From positions 496,001-560,000 of the forward strand of contig NZ_LT907980.1 of NCBI RefSeq assembly GCF_900215155.1: a stretch of DNA of 64,000 nt. Direction: 5' to 3'. The position numbers were made by a program, and so were the translations under genes. Numbering within the stretch: the stretch's first letter is position 1; each line of letters begins with the position of its first letter. The stretch comes from Marinobacter sp. LV10R510-11A (GTDB lineage: Bacteria > Pseudomonadota > Gammaproteobacteria > Pseudomonadales > Oleiphilaceae). Below are positions 56,290 through 64,000 of the stretch, piece by piece. Below the pieces are notes generated by a model. That model did not search any database and was not told where the DNA came from. It saw nothing but the letters and a program-made list of their open reading frames with translations.

Positions 56290-58197
56290 TTAACGAACCC
56301 CCAGCTCCCTGAGCCGTTTGTATAGTGTATTTCGACTGATTAACAACTCTTTTGCAGCACTCGATATGTTGCCCTTACATCTGTGATAAACCGCTAGTGT
56401 ATAGGTGAGGTTGTCGTGTTCAGCGCTTTTGCGCTGAACACCCAGCTTCGTGGGCTGCTCCGGCATAGCCTCGAAAGCTTCGGTATTTACTGTTCTGACA
56501 GATGCAGCGGAAGTTGTGGGATCAAACTCGGCCAGGAAGTCCGCTGGCAAGTGCCATATTTGTACGTCATCACCATCGGCAATGGCGATGGCCACTCTTA
56601 AAACGTTAACCAGCTGTCGGATATTGCCCGGCCAGGGATTGTTTTCCAGCGTCGACAGAACCCTCGGTGACAGTGATTTGCTCTGCACTGGGTCCCGATG
56701 CTGGCGATAGATATGCTGAATAAGGCTGCGTTTGTCCGTACGGTTTCGAAGCGCCGGTAGCTCAATACAGAGCCCGTTGATTCTGTAGTAAAGGTCAGCC
56801 CGGAGGTGTCCGGATTCAATGCTGGATAGAGGAGAACGGTTGGTTGCAGTGATCAGCAGAATATCCACAGCAATGTTTTCTGTGGCTCCCACGGGGGTGA
56901 CTACACGCTCCTGTAACACACGGAGTAGCCTCGACTGCGCGGACAATGGCATCTCACCAATTTCATCAAGAAACAGTATGCCTTTGTGCGCCTTTCGGAT
57001 AAAACCGAGGGAGCCTTGCGCTCGCGCACCCGTAAACGCACCCGCTTCGTAGCCGAACAATTCCGATTCCACGAGTTCTGGCGGGATAGCCGCGCAGTTC
57101 ACTGCGACCAGTGGCTGATTCCGACGGTGTGTCGCTTTATGCAGAACATTCACCAGTACTTCCTTGCCAACTCCCGTCTCGCCGGTTATCAGAACCGGAA
57201 CGCCCCGTTCGAGAACTTTCAGACCTTGTTCGGCACAGCGGCGAACCGACGCATCCCCGTATTCGAGACGAGTAGAGCCGGAAGGCTTGTCTTGAGTTAA
57301 GGGTTCTGGAAGGCTCGCCCCGGTCTCTAATGGAGTCTTTCTACTCGAGGAAGGTCGCTTAACACGTGCGCTTAGCCTAACCCTGCTTTTCGTCGTGAGT
57401 TGTATTGGGGTATGTTCCGGGTGTCCCAGGATATGGTTGCGATGAGTGTTAAAAAAATCGTCGAGCTTGGCACCTGCGGTTTGGGTGCCCAGCAGCTGAT
57501 CGGCGCGCTGATTGCTGGCAACGATCTGGCCCGAATCATCACATACAAGAATGCCTGACCAGGGGCTATCAAAGTTGTCTGCCGTGGTGTTAAGGGTGAT
57601 CTGAAAGTGATCCGACTCAAACTGCCGGTTGAGCAGCCGGTTTTCTACAGACTGCGAGAGCAGTCGCACCATGCCAAGCGTGTGGGCCTGAGGCAGGTAG
57701 GCATCGCTGAATACACTCAGTACACCGGTAAGCTGTCTTTTAGCATCAAATATTGGAGCGGCGGAGCCGATGAGGCTCCGGTGGAGTTTGAGAAAATGCT
57801 CGTTCCGCTGTATCTGGATCGCTCGCCCGGTGGCAACAGCGGTACCTATGGCGTTGGTGCCGCACTGCTGTTCCTGCCAATTTGAACCTTCTTGAAACCA
57901 GGGTTTCAGACGGGTTTCAGTGATGCGCTTGTCACCCCAGATTTTCAAGACCGTGGCGTGCTGGTTCGCAAGAAGGATCAGGCACCGGCTATTGGAGAGC
58001 ACATTCCGGTAATAGGGAAGAACCTCTGCCTCCGTGCTCGAAAGCAATTCATCGTGCTGGCGGCTCAAATCCGCCAACCGCTCAGCGTCGAAATTTTGCA
58101 GGGTTGGCTCATACTCGTGATCGAGGCCCCAAGCGATACAACGCTCCCAGGATTTCGCTACGTCGCTCCGATCGTCCAGGTGTTTGTTCTTTCTCAT
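56290..58197 (-). CDS. Sigma-54-dependent transcriptional activator, AcoR/DhaR-like
   Basis: 635 aa. A GAF-like sensor (about residues 70-190) and a PAS-like region (about 205-260, FDSPWSGILVCDDSGQIVAS) precede the AAA+ domain. That domain has Walker A (ITGETGVGKEVLVNVLH), the sigma-54 contact loop GAFTGA (GYEAGAFTGARAQGSLG) and Walker B (GILFLDEIGEMPLSAQSRLL). A Fis-type helix-turn-helix ends the protein (NISSAAKELLISRNTLYKRL). It is divergent from the glycerol ABC operon, which has a -24/-12 promoter, so the operon is its likely target. The ligand is unknown; glycerol or dihydroxyacetone is a reasonable guess. Confidence 0.92.
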   Translation of the reverse strand: MRKNKHLDDRSDVAKSWERCIAWGLDHEYEPTLQNFDAERLADLSRQHDELLSSTEAEVLPYYRNVLSNSRCLILLANQHATVLKIWGDKRITETRLKPWFQEGSNWQEQQCGTNAIGTAVATGRAIQIQRNEHFLKLHRSLIGSAAPIFDAKRQLTGVLSVFSDAYLPQAHTLGMVRLLSQSVENRLLNRQFESDHFQITLNTTADNFDSPWSGILVCDDSGQIVASNQRADQLLGTQTAGAKLDDFFNTHRNHILGHPEHTPIQLTTKSRVRLSARVKRPSSSRKTPLETGASLPEPLTQDKPSGSTRLEYGDASVRRCAEQGLKVLERGVPVLITGETGVGKEVLVNVLHKATHRRNQPLVAVNCAAIPPELVESELFGYEAGAFTGARAQGSLGFIRKAHKGILFLDEIGEMPLSAQSRLLRVLQERVVTPVGATENIAVDILLITATNRSPLSSIESGHLRADLYYRINGLCIELPALRNRTDKRSLIQHIYRQHRDPVQSKSLSPRVLSTLENNPWPGNIRQLVNVLRVAIAIADGDDVQIWHLPADFLAEFDPTTSAASVRTVNTEAFEAMPEQPTKLGVQRKSAEHDNLTYTLAVYHRCKGNISSAAKELLISRNTLYKRLRELGVR

Positions 58198-58254
58198 CAG
58201 GTTGCATCTCTGTGTTCGTTTTTATGTTTTTTGGTGGTTGTGCTTGGCGGTGTA

Positions 58255-58326
58255 TGTTCAGTTGAGGATGGGGAACTGTTCAATCATCTGTGCAAACAGT
58301 GTTCAGGTCAATGTTCAATCTGAACA
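58255..58326. promoter_or_regulatory. Cluster of TGTTCA boxes, likely activator binding sites
   Basis: TGTTCA occurs at 58255, 58277, 58300 and 58312. The last forms a perfect palindrome TGTTCAATCTGAACA at 58312-58326. The first three are spaced 22 and 23 bases apart, about two helical turns. They lie 110-180 bases upstream of the -24/-12 promoter, the usual position for sigma-54 enhancer sites. Confidence 0.6.
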
Positions 58327-58334
58327 AAGTATCG

Positions 58335-58360
58335 TTAAACGAACATTGCTATTTTCGATT
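58335..58360. promoter_or_regulatory. Candidate GlpR half-sites before the glycerol ABC operon
   Basis: AACGAACATT (reverse of AATGTTCGTT) and TATTTTCGAT both match the Pseudomonas GlpR half-site WATKYTCGWW completely. They sit between the TGTTCA boxes and the sigma-54 promoter. Confidence 0.5.
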
Positions 58361-58434
58361 GAGAAACGCGAGGGAAATAAAATAGCTCTTTAAATGAGTA
58401 CTTTAGTGGTTTCTACGTATGGCTCTAACAGAGA

Positions 58435-58450
58435 TGGTATAGGCTTTGCG
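58435..58450 (+). promoter_or_regulatory. Sigma-54 promoter of the glycerol ABC transporter operon
   Basis: TGGTATAGGCTTTGCG keeps the invariant GG and GC of the -24/-12 pattern (TGGCAC, five bases, TTGC) at the correct spacing. It lies 79 bases before the glpS start codon. Confidence 0.7.
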
Positions 58451-58528
58451 TTAATGAATGTGAAATTGAAATTCCGGGTGTTCGTTTTGGATCCGGATGC
58501 GTTTCCATAAGAACAAGAAGGAATGCGT

Positions 58529-59623
58529 ATGTCCCTAACACTGGAGAATCTCTCCCATGCCGTCGATGGAGTCGACTACGTGCGGGATGCCAATCTTACT
58601 TTCGAGGCAGGCTCCTTTAATGTTCTGCTTGGCCGAACGTTGGCCGGTAAAACCTCGATGATGCGACTGATGGCCGGCCTAGATAGGCCGACACAAGGTC
58701 GTCTGCTCTATAAAGGCGAGGATGTTACCGGGCAAAGCGTGCAACGCCGGAACATCTCAATGATTTACCAGCAGTTTATTAACTATCCCACGCTCACGGT
58801 GTACGAAAATATTGCCTCACCGCTGCGCCTGGCAAAAATGGCGGCGTCTGAAATTGACCGTCGGGTAAAAGAAACGGCGTCGATGCTGCAGATTGAACCC
58901 CTACTCAAGCGCTATCCCCTTGAGTTGTCTGGCGGCCAGCAGCAGCGCACTGCTATGGCCCGGGCGCTTGTAAAGGATGCAACCCTGGTGCTTTTCGATG
59001 AGCCCTTGGTGAATCTCGATTACAAGCTGAGGGAAGAGCTACGTGCAGAACTCAGGTCTCTATTTCGGGAACGCCAGTGTATTGCAGTTTATGCAACGAC
59101 AGAGGCAAACGAGGCTCTGGCACTTGGTGGCACGACAACCCTATTACACGAAGGCCGTGTTGTTCAGACCGGCCCGGTTATGGATGTTTACCGTGCACCG
59201 GTAAATACCCTAGCTGCACAATTGTTCAGTGAGCCACCGATGAACATGATCCGCGGTCGTGTTACGGACACCGAAGTTACCTTTGATGAATATTCTCACC
59301 ACGCACTGACCCAGGAATTACGAACGTTAACGCCTGGTGACTATTGGTTCGGGATTCGCCCCAGCCACATTGCGCTGGTTCCTGCCAACGATGACGACCT
59401 TGAGATGTCCATGGAGGTCGCGCTCAGCGAGATCAGCGGTTCTGAAACCTTCATGCACGTTGAGAACAGCCATTTCGAGATGGTGATGCAACTGATGGGG
59501 GTTCACCAGTACCACACCGGTGCCCCGGTCAAGGTTTACCTGCCGATCCACAAACTGTTCGTCTTCGATAATGTCGAGCAACTGGTGCATACACCATCCC
59601 GGACTCGGGGAGCGACTGTCTAA
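58529..59623 (+). CDS. glpS: Glycerol ABC transporter ATP-binding protein GlpS
   Basis: 364 aa from ATG 58529 (MSLTLENLSH), preceded by AAGGA at good distance; ATG 58523 abuts that site. ABC ATPase of the MalK/UgpC type with a C-terminal regulatory domain. The Walker A is altered (LGRTLAGKTSMMR instead of GPSGCGKST). The signature LSGGQQQRTAMARALV and Walker B (LVLFDEPLVNLD) are intact, and the H-loop reads YATTEANEA, without the switch His. It overlaps glpT by one base. Confidence 0.92.
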   Translation: MSLTLENLSHAVDGVDYVRDANLTFEAGSFNVLLGRTLAGKTSMMRLMAGLDRPTQGRLLYKGEDVTGQSVQRRNISMIYQQFINYPTLTVYENIASPLRLAKMAASEIDRRVKETASMLQIEPLLKRYPLELSGGQQQRTAMARALVKDATLVLFDEPLVNLDYKLREELRAELRSLFRERQCIAVYATTEANEALALGGTTTLLHEGRVVQTGPVMDVYRAPVNTLAAQLFSEPPMNMIRGRVTDTEVTFDEYSHHALTQELRTLTPGDYWFGIRPSHIALVPANDDDLEMSMEVALSEISGSETFMHVENSHFEMVMQLMGVHQYHTGAPVKVYLPIHKLFVFDNVEQLVHTPSRTRGATV

Positions 59624-60723
59624 TGGCAGAAATTCAATTGAAGGCTCTGGCGCACAGTTACAGTGACACACCAACCGGGCCGGAGGACTATGCCATTCGC
59701 CAGCTTGACCACGTTTGGCACCAAGGCGGTGCCTATGCGTTGCTTGGGCCTTCGGGTTGCGGCAAAAGCACCATGCTGAACATTATCTCCGGGCTGATTC
59801 AACCTTCTGAAGGAGACGTGCTGTTTGACGGAAAGCGGGTTAACGAACTGTCACCGCGGGACAGGAATATCGCGCAAGTGTTCCAGTTTCCTGTTGTTTA
59901 CGACTCGATGACTGTTTACGAAAACCTCGCCTTTCCTCTCAAGAACAACAAGGTGTCTGCATCCAAAATCAAAACCCGTGTCCTTGAAATTGCGCAAGTG
60001 CTTGAGATAGAAGACAAGCTCTACAAGAAGGCCAAGAACCTAACTGCTGATGAAAAGCAGAAGGTGTCCATGGGGCGAGGGTTGGTGCGGGAGGATGTCT
60101 CAGCGATTCTATTCGACGAACCCTTGACAGTTATCGACCCGCAGCTCAAGTGGAAGCTACGCCGCAAACTCAAGCAGATCCATGAGCAGTTTGATATCAC
60201 CATGGTGTACGTCACTCACGATCAGCTTGAGGCATCCACGTTTGCCGACAAGATCGCAGTGATGTATGGCGGTCAGATCGTTCAGTTCGGCACGCCGACA
60301 GAGCTTTTCGAAGCGCCCAACCATACGTTTGTCGGTTACTTTATCGGAAGCCCCGGTATGAACATTGTGGAAGTTGAGCGATGTTCCGGAGGTGTAGGAT
60401 TTGGCTCTACTGTGTTGCCTCTCGTGCCTTGGCAGGTCGATATTCTCCGACGCATGAAATCCGACAACGTGAAAATCGGCATACGCCCTGAGTTTATCGA
60501 GATTTCGCCAATACCTTCTGATGATACCTACGAGGCGCAAGTTCTGGATGTAGAGGATCTTGGCACCTACAAAAACGTAACGGTTCAGCTTGGTGAGCAA
60601 GAGATGAAGGTGCGCCAGAATGAGGAGTTTGAAGCCGACATAGGCAGCCAGATATACCTTTCGTTCCCGAAGCAGTGGTTAATGCTGTATGTGGATGAAT
60701 TCCTGGTACAGGAGCAGCATTGA
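59623..60723 (+). CDS. glpT: Glycerol ABC transporter ATP-binding protein GlpT
   Basis: 366 aa. The Walker A LLGPSGCGKSTMLNI, Walker B AILFDEPLTVIDPQ and H-loop YVTHDQLEA are canonical. The signature helix reads LTADEKQKVSMGRGLVRED in place of LSGGQQQR. This is the mirror image of the GlpS defects, so the two probably pair as a heterodimer. The C-terminal MalK-like domain (IGIRPEFIEISPIP) follows. Not to be confused with the MFS glycerol-3-phosphate antiporter also called GlpT. Confidence 0.92.
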   Translation: MAEIQLKALAHSYSDTPTGPEDYAIRQLDHVWHQGGAYALLGPSGCGKSTMLNIISGLIQPSEGDVLFDGKRVNELSPRDRNIAQVFQFPVVYDSMTVYENLAFPLKNNKVSASKIKTRVLEIAQVLEIEDKLYKKAKNLTADEKQKVSMGRGLVREDVSAILFDEPLTVIDPQLKWKLRRKLKQIHEQFDITMVYVTHDQLEASTFADKIAVMYGGQIVQFGTPTELFEAPNHTFVGYFIGSPGMNIVEVERCSGGVGFGSTVLPLVPWQVDILRRMKSDNVKIGIRPEFIEISPIPSDDTYEAQVLDVEDLGTYKNVTVQLGEQEMKVRQNEEFEADIGSQIYLSFPKQWLMLYVDEFLVQEQH

Positions 60724-61589
60724 TGAACAAGATCCCCGATAACCGAGCCTGGTGGCTCGTACTGCCAGTATTCCTCCTGGTTGCTTTTTCGGCACTGATA
60801 CCCCTGATGACCGTGGTCAACTACTCGGTTCAGGATATCTTCGGTCCCGGTCAGGCATTTTATGTTGGCACTGAATGGTTCAAGGAAGTGCTGACCGATG
60901 AGCGCTTGCAGGATTCATTGATCCGGCAGTTTGCATTCTCAGGAGCTGTTCTGCTGATTCAGATTCCCCTGGGTATTGGCGTGGCGCTGATGATGCCGAA
61001 GTCGGGTATTAAGGGCTCTCTGTGTCTTATCCTGATCGCCATTCCGTTGCTTATTCCCTGGAACGTAGTGGGTACCATCTGGCAGATTTTTGCCCGAGGT
61101 GATATCGGCCTGTTTGGCTGGGGCATTAACCAGCTTGGCATTGAGTACAACTACACCGGCGACACGGTGGACGCTTGGCTGACGGTTCTGCTGATGGACG
61201 TCTGGCACTGGACCCCACTGGTTGCTTTGCTTTGCTACTCGGGCCTGCGTGCCATTCCCGAGGCCTTTTACCAGGCGGCGGAAATCGACCGGGCCTCCAA
61301 GTGGGCCGTGTTCCGCTATATCCAGCTCCCGCGCCTGAAAAGCGTATTGATCATTGCCGTGCTGTTGCGATTTATGGACAGCTTCATGATTTATATTGAG
61401 CCGTTTGTTCTAACCGGGGGTGGCCCTGGAAGCTCCACAACCTTTCTGAGCCAAACGTTAACAACCATGGCAATAGGGCAGTTTGATCTTGGTCGCGCAG
61501 CGGCATTCTCTTTGATCTACTTTCTGATCGTATTGGTTATTTCCTGGTTGTTCTTCACGGCCATTACGCAAGCCGACAAAGAAAAATAA
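60723..61589 (+). CDS. glpP: Glycerol ABC transporter permease GlpP
   Basis: About 288 aa from ATG 60723, which overlaps the glpT stop. Six membrane segments, the first at WWLVLPVFLLVAFSALIPLM. The EAA loop (EAFYQAAEIDRASKWAVFRY) contacts the ATPases. It belongs to the MalF type. Confidence 0.92.
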   Translation: MNKIPDNRAWWLVLPVFLLVAFSALIPLMTVVNYSVQDIFGPGQAFYVGTEWFKEVLTDERLQDSLIRQFAFSGAVLLIQIPLGIGVALMMPKSGIKGSLCLILIAIPLLIPWNVVGTIWQIFARGDIGLFGWGINQLGIEYNYTGDTVDAWLTVLLMDVWHWTPLVALLCYSGLRAIPEAFYQAAEIDRASKWAVFRYIQLPRLKSVLIIAVLLRFMDSFMIYIEPFVLTGGGPGSSTTFLSQTLTTMAIGQFDLGRAAAFSLIYFLIVLVISWLFFTAITQADKEK

Positions 61590-61599
61590 GGAGAGTGTG

Positions 61600-62406
61600 A
61601 TGAGGCAGACTCGTTCCAAAAATATCGGTATTACAATTTATATCCTTCTGCTCCTGACACCGGTCTACTGGCTGTTGAACATGTCATTCAAAACCAGCCG
61701 GGAAATTCTTGGTGGCCTGACGTTGTGGCCGCAAAATTTCACGTTTGATAATTACTTGGTAATTTTTACGGATCCAAGTTGGTATAACGGCTACCTCAAC
61801 TCAATGACGTATGTGTCTATCAACGTGGTCATTACTCTGTCGGTAGCGCTGCCGGCGGCCTATGCGTTCAGCCGGTACAAGTTTCTGGGCGACAAGCACC
61901 TGTTCTTCTGGTTGCTCAGTAATCGGATGGCGCCGCCCGCCGTTTTCCTGTTGCCGTTCTTTCAGTTGTATTCGTCCATTGGTCTTTTCGATACCCACCT
62001 TGCCGTTGCGTTGGCCCACTGCCTGTTCAACGTACCGCTGGCGGTATGGATTCTCGAGGGCTTCATGAAGGGGGTTCCCCGGGAATACGATGAGATGGCT
62101 TACATTGACGGCTATAGTTTCCCAAGGTTCTTTGTGAAAGTGTTTTTGCCGATGATCCGCTCGGGTATAGGCGTGACGGCATTCTTCGCCTTCATGTTCT
62201 CGTGGGTTGAGCTGCTTCTGGCAAGAACGCTCACGTCTGTGGATGCTCAGCCAATTGGCGCAATTATGACCCGCACGATCGGGGCCAGTGGTATTGATTG
62301 GGGCGTGCTGGCTGCGGCCGGCGTTCTGACTATTATTCCTGGTTTGCTGGTGATCTGGTTCGTTCGCAACCATGTGGCCAAAGGCTTCGCTCTCGGGCGC
62401 GTATAA
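61600..62406 (+). CDS. glpQ: Glycerol ABC transporter permease GlpQ
   Basis: 268 aa from ATG 61600, with AAGGAGA five bases upstream; a GTG lies one codon earlier. MalG-type permease: the first helix is ITIYILLLLTPVYWLLNMSF, and the EAA-type loop reads VPREYDEMAYIDGYSFPRFF. It pairs with GlpP. Not the glycerophosphodiester phosphodiesterase of the same name. Confidence 0.92.
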   Translation: MRQTRSKNIGITIYILLLLTPVYWLLNMSFKTSREILGGLTLWPQNFTFDNYLVIFTDPSWYNGYLNSMTYVSINVVITLSVALPAAYAFSRYKFLGDKHLFFWLLSNRMAPPAVFLLPFFQLYSSIGLFDTHLAVALAHCLFNVPLAVWILEGFMKGVPREYDEMAYIDGYSFPRFFVKVFLPMIRSGIGVTAFFAFMFSWVELLLARTLTSVDAQPIGAIMTRTIGASGIDWGVLAAAGVLTIIPGLLVIWFVRNHVAKGFALGRV

Positions 62407-62417
62407 GGAGAATTCGT

Positions 62418-62693
62418 ATGATTGCCTGGATGAACTGGACACCCACTGTTGTTGTCTTTTTTGCGGTTATTGCCATGATTCTTTCGGTAATGACGGTTTA
62501 CGAAATTGTTTCGCCTTGTACGGAGCGCAAAGGGTTCCTGCCGATTGAAACGACCCGCGGAGACCGGTTGTTCATCGGTTTGCTTTGCGCTGCGTTTATT
62601 CATTTGGCGTTTCTTGCCGTTAGCGATATAACGCTCTGGGTCGCACTGGCGGTTTCTGTTATCTGGCTTTTGGTCCTGCTGCGATGGGGCTAA
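62418..62693 (+). CDS. glpU: Small DUF2160-family membrane protein (GlpU-like)
   Basis: 91 aa, from ATG 62418 with AAGGAG 7 bases upstream. Three hydrophobic segments (TVVVFFAVIAMILSVMTVYE, LFIGLLCAAFIHLAFLAV, ITLWVALAVSVIWLLVLL). The DUF2160 family member sits at this position in glycerol transporter operons of rhizobia, where it is called GlpU. Its function is not established. The longer overlapping frame starting at 62298 is an artefact. Confidence 0.88.
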   Translation: MIAWMNWTPTVVVFFAVIAMILSVMTVYEIVSPCTERKGFLPIETTRGDRLFIGLLCAAFIHLAFLAVSDITLWVALAVSVIWLLVLLRWG

Positions 62694-62784
62694 AAAATGG
62701 AGGTTACGCAGTTGTATAAACACCCCTGAAAGATTTCACTTTAAAGGTTGTAAAGAATTCGAAAGCGAACTATTTTTTACTTAA

Positions 62785-62800
62785 TGATCGAAAGCGATCA
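62785..62800 (+). promoter_or_regulatory. Stable hairpin in the glpU-glpV gap
   Basis: TGATCG, loop AAAG, CGATCA: a perfect 6-bp stem, 28 bases before glpV. It has no T run after it, so it is not a terminator; it may protect or separate the binding-protein part of the transcript. The whole gap is 134 bases. Confidence 0.45.
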
Positions 62801-62827
62801 CTCATAACGACGTGAACGAGGTTGGAT

Positions 62828-64000
62828 ATGTTTAAAAATAATAAATATCCGAAGACCCTTCTACTGAGCGCCGCCATCGGTGCTGTCAGTTTGGGTCTGA
62901 GCTTGCAGGCCAGTGCTGATCAGTACTCGGATGCGGCTGAAAAGTGGGTAAATGACTCTTTCGAAAGGTCTACCCTGACCAAAGAAGAACAGATGAAAGA
63001 GATGGCTTGGTTCTCCAAGGCGGCGGAGCAGTTCCGGGGCATGGAAATTAACGTTGTGTCGGAGACGATTGCCACGCACGAATACGAATCCAACGTGCTG
63101 GCCAAGGCGTTCACTGACATTACTGGTATCAAGCTCAACCACACCTTGATTCAGGAAGGTGACGTCATCGAGAAGTTGCAAACCCAGATGCAGTCTGGCC
63201 GTAACATCTACGATGCGTATGTAAACGATTCGGACCTCATAGGCACGCATTTCCGTTACGGAAAAGTGGAGTCCATTGACGCCATTATGAATGGTGCGGG
63301 TAAAGATCTCACTCTACCGACCCTGGATCTTGAGGACTTCATTGGCCTCGATTTCACCACAGGGCCTGATGGCGTGCTGTATCAGCTCCCGACCCAACAG
63401 TTTGCAAACCTCTACTGGTTCCGAGCGGACTGGTTTGAGCGCGCAGATCTGAAAAAGCAGTTTAAAGAAATTTACGGTTACGAGCTCGGCGTTCCGGTGA
63501 ACTGGTCTGCGTACGAAGACATCGCGGAGTTCTTCTCGGTTCACGTCAAAGAGATTGACGGCGAGAAAGTATATGGCCACATGGATTACGGCAAAAAGGA
63601 CCCATCCCTGGGATGGCGCTTCACCGACGCATGGTTCTCCATGGCGGGCGCGGGCGACAAGGGCCTGCCAAACGGTTTGCCTGTTGACGAGTGGGGCATT
63701 CGTGTAGAGGACTGCCACCCGGTAGGTTCTAACGTTTCACGCGGTGGTGCCACAAACGGCCCAGCGGCAGTGTACGCAACCACGAAATATGTCGACTGGA
63801 TGAACAAGTACGCTCCGCCTGAAGCGACCGGCATGACTTTCTCGGAATCCGGCCCAGTTCCTGCGCAGGGTCATATTGCCCAGCAGATCTTTTGGTACAC
63901 AGCCTTTACGGCCAGCATGATCGAAGATGGTCTACCAGTTGTAAACGACGATGGCACTCCGAAGTGGCGTATGGCTCCTTCCCCACGTGGTCCCTACTGG
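62828..64000 (+). CDS. glpV: Glycerol ABC transporter substrate-binding protein GlpV (cut by window end)
   Basis: 391 codons are visible and the gene runs past the window; full-length homologues are about 570-580 aa. The signal peptide (TLLLSAAIGAVSLGLSLQAS, cut near ASA-DQYS) exports it to the periplasm. The mature part follows the type II solute-binding fold, with conserved stretches INVVSETIATHEYESNVLAK, QMQSGRNIYDAYVNDSDLIG and GWRFTDAWFSMAGAGDKG. GAGG lies six bases before ATG. It is the last gene of the glp transporter operon so far seen. Confidence 0.93.
   Translation, partial: MFKNNKYPKTLLLSAAIGAVSLGLSLQASADQYSDAAEKWVNDSFERSTLTKEEQMKEMAWFSKAAEQFRGMEINVVSETIATHEYESNVLAKAFTDITGIKLNHTLIQEGDVIEKLQTQMQSGRNIYDAYVNDSDLIGTHFRYGKVESIDAIMNGAGKDLTLPTLDLEDFIGLDFTTGPDGVLYQLPTQQFANLYWFRADWFERADLKKQFKEIYGYELGVPVNWSAYEDIAEFFSVHVKEIDGEKVYGHMDYGKKDPSLGWRFTDAWFSMAGAGDKGLPNGLPVDEWGIRVEDCHPVGSNVSRGGATNGPAAVYATTKYVDWMNKYAPPEATGMTFSESGPVPAQGHIAQQIFWYTAFTASMIEDGLPVVNDDGTPKWRMAPSPRGPYW

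Noticed and set aside
58485..58502. Alternative -24/-12 promoter in TTGGATCCGGATGCG
   Set aside because: The spacing between GG and GC is two bases too short; TGGTATAGGCTTTGCG upstream has the correct spacing.

Overview
The window looks like the chromosome of a marine gammaproteobacterium, most likely Marinobacter or a close relative. The evidence is gene content and order: acnB-miaE, finR/fpr, tig-clpP-clpX-lon-hupB-ppiD, an Entner-Doudoroff block under a HexR-type regulator, and a rhizobial-type glycerol ABC transporter beside glpD/glpR/glpK. The genus is inferred; the class is well supported.

Positions 1-15340 are a scrambled accessory region. An IS1-like element (12-3058, 26-bp perfect inverted ends, 9-bp target duplication) sits in the loop of a rho-independent terminator and itself carries an IS1595-family element (1952-2985) inserted into a second palindrome. 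After a TSUP-family permease comes an AT-rich island between the convergent permease and acnB genes, with near-identical inverted repeats at its edges (4051-4101 and 15289-15338). The island holds a decayed DUF285/BspA-like secreted-protein gene, a small membrane protein, and the 5' third of a second ftsZ-like gene. That ftsZ fragment is split by an IS3-family element and a group II intron at its left junction. The intron's reverse transcriptase gene is split in turn by a RIT element (three overlapping tyrosine recombinases). The ftsZ fragment is fused to the end of a receptor-L/leucine-rich-repeat-like gene, which is interrupted by a second IS3 element with a clean 3-bp CAG duplication.

Positions 15340-42200 are conserved core genome: aconitase B, MiaE, FinR/Fpr, a thioesterase, a lipoprotein, an MscK-type mechanosensitive channel, LpxH and PpiB, GlnS, CysS, malate synthase G, FolD, four tRNA genes (Pro, Arg, His, Leu), and the protein-quality-control run tig, clpP, clpX, lon, hupB, ppiD.

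Positions 42200-50640 carry hexR, divergent zwf-pgl-eda, gap-pyk on the other strand, and edd. Together these form the oxidative Entner-Doudoroff route from glucose-6-phosphate to pyruvate. Candidate HexR operators lie in the hexR/zwf and gap/edd intergenic regions.

Positions 50640-64000 hold a nitroreductase, a uracil-DNA-glycosylase-family protein, and then glycerol use: glpD, glpR, glpK, a sigma-54-dependent activator, and a glycerol ABC transporter operon (glpS-T-P-Q, a DUF2160 membrane protein, and glpV cut by the window end). A good -24/-12 promoter and repeated TGTTCA boxes lie between the activator and the transporter, next to two GlpR-like half-sites. The two ATPases carry complementary defects, which suggests one active and one degenerate ATP site.
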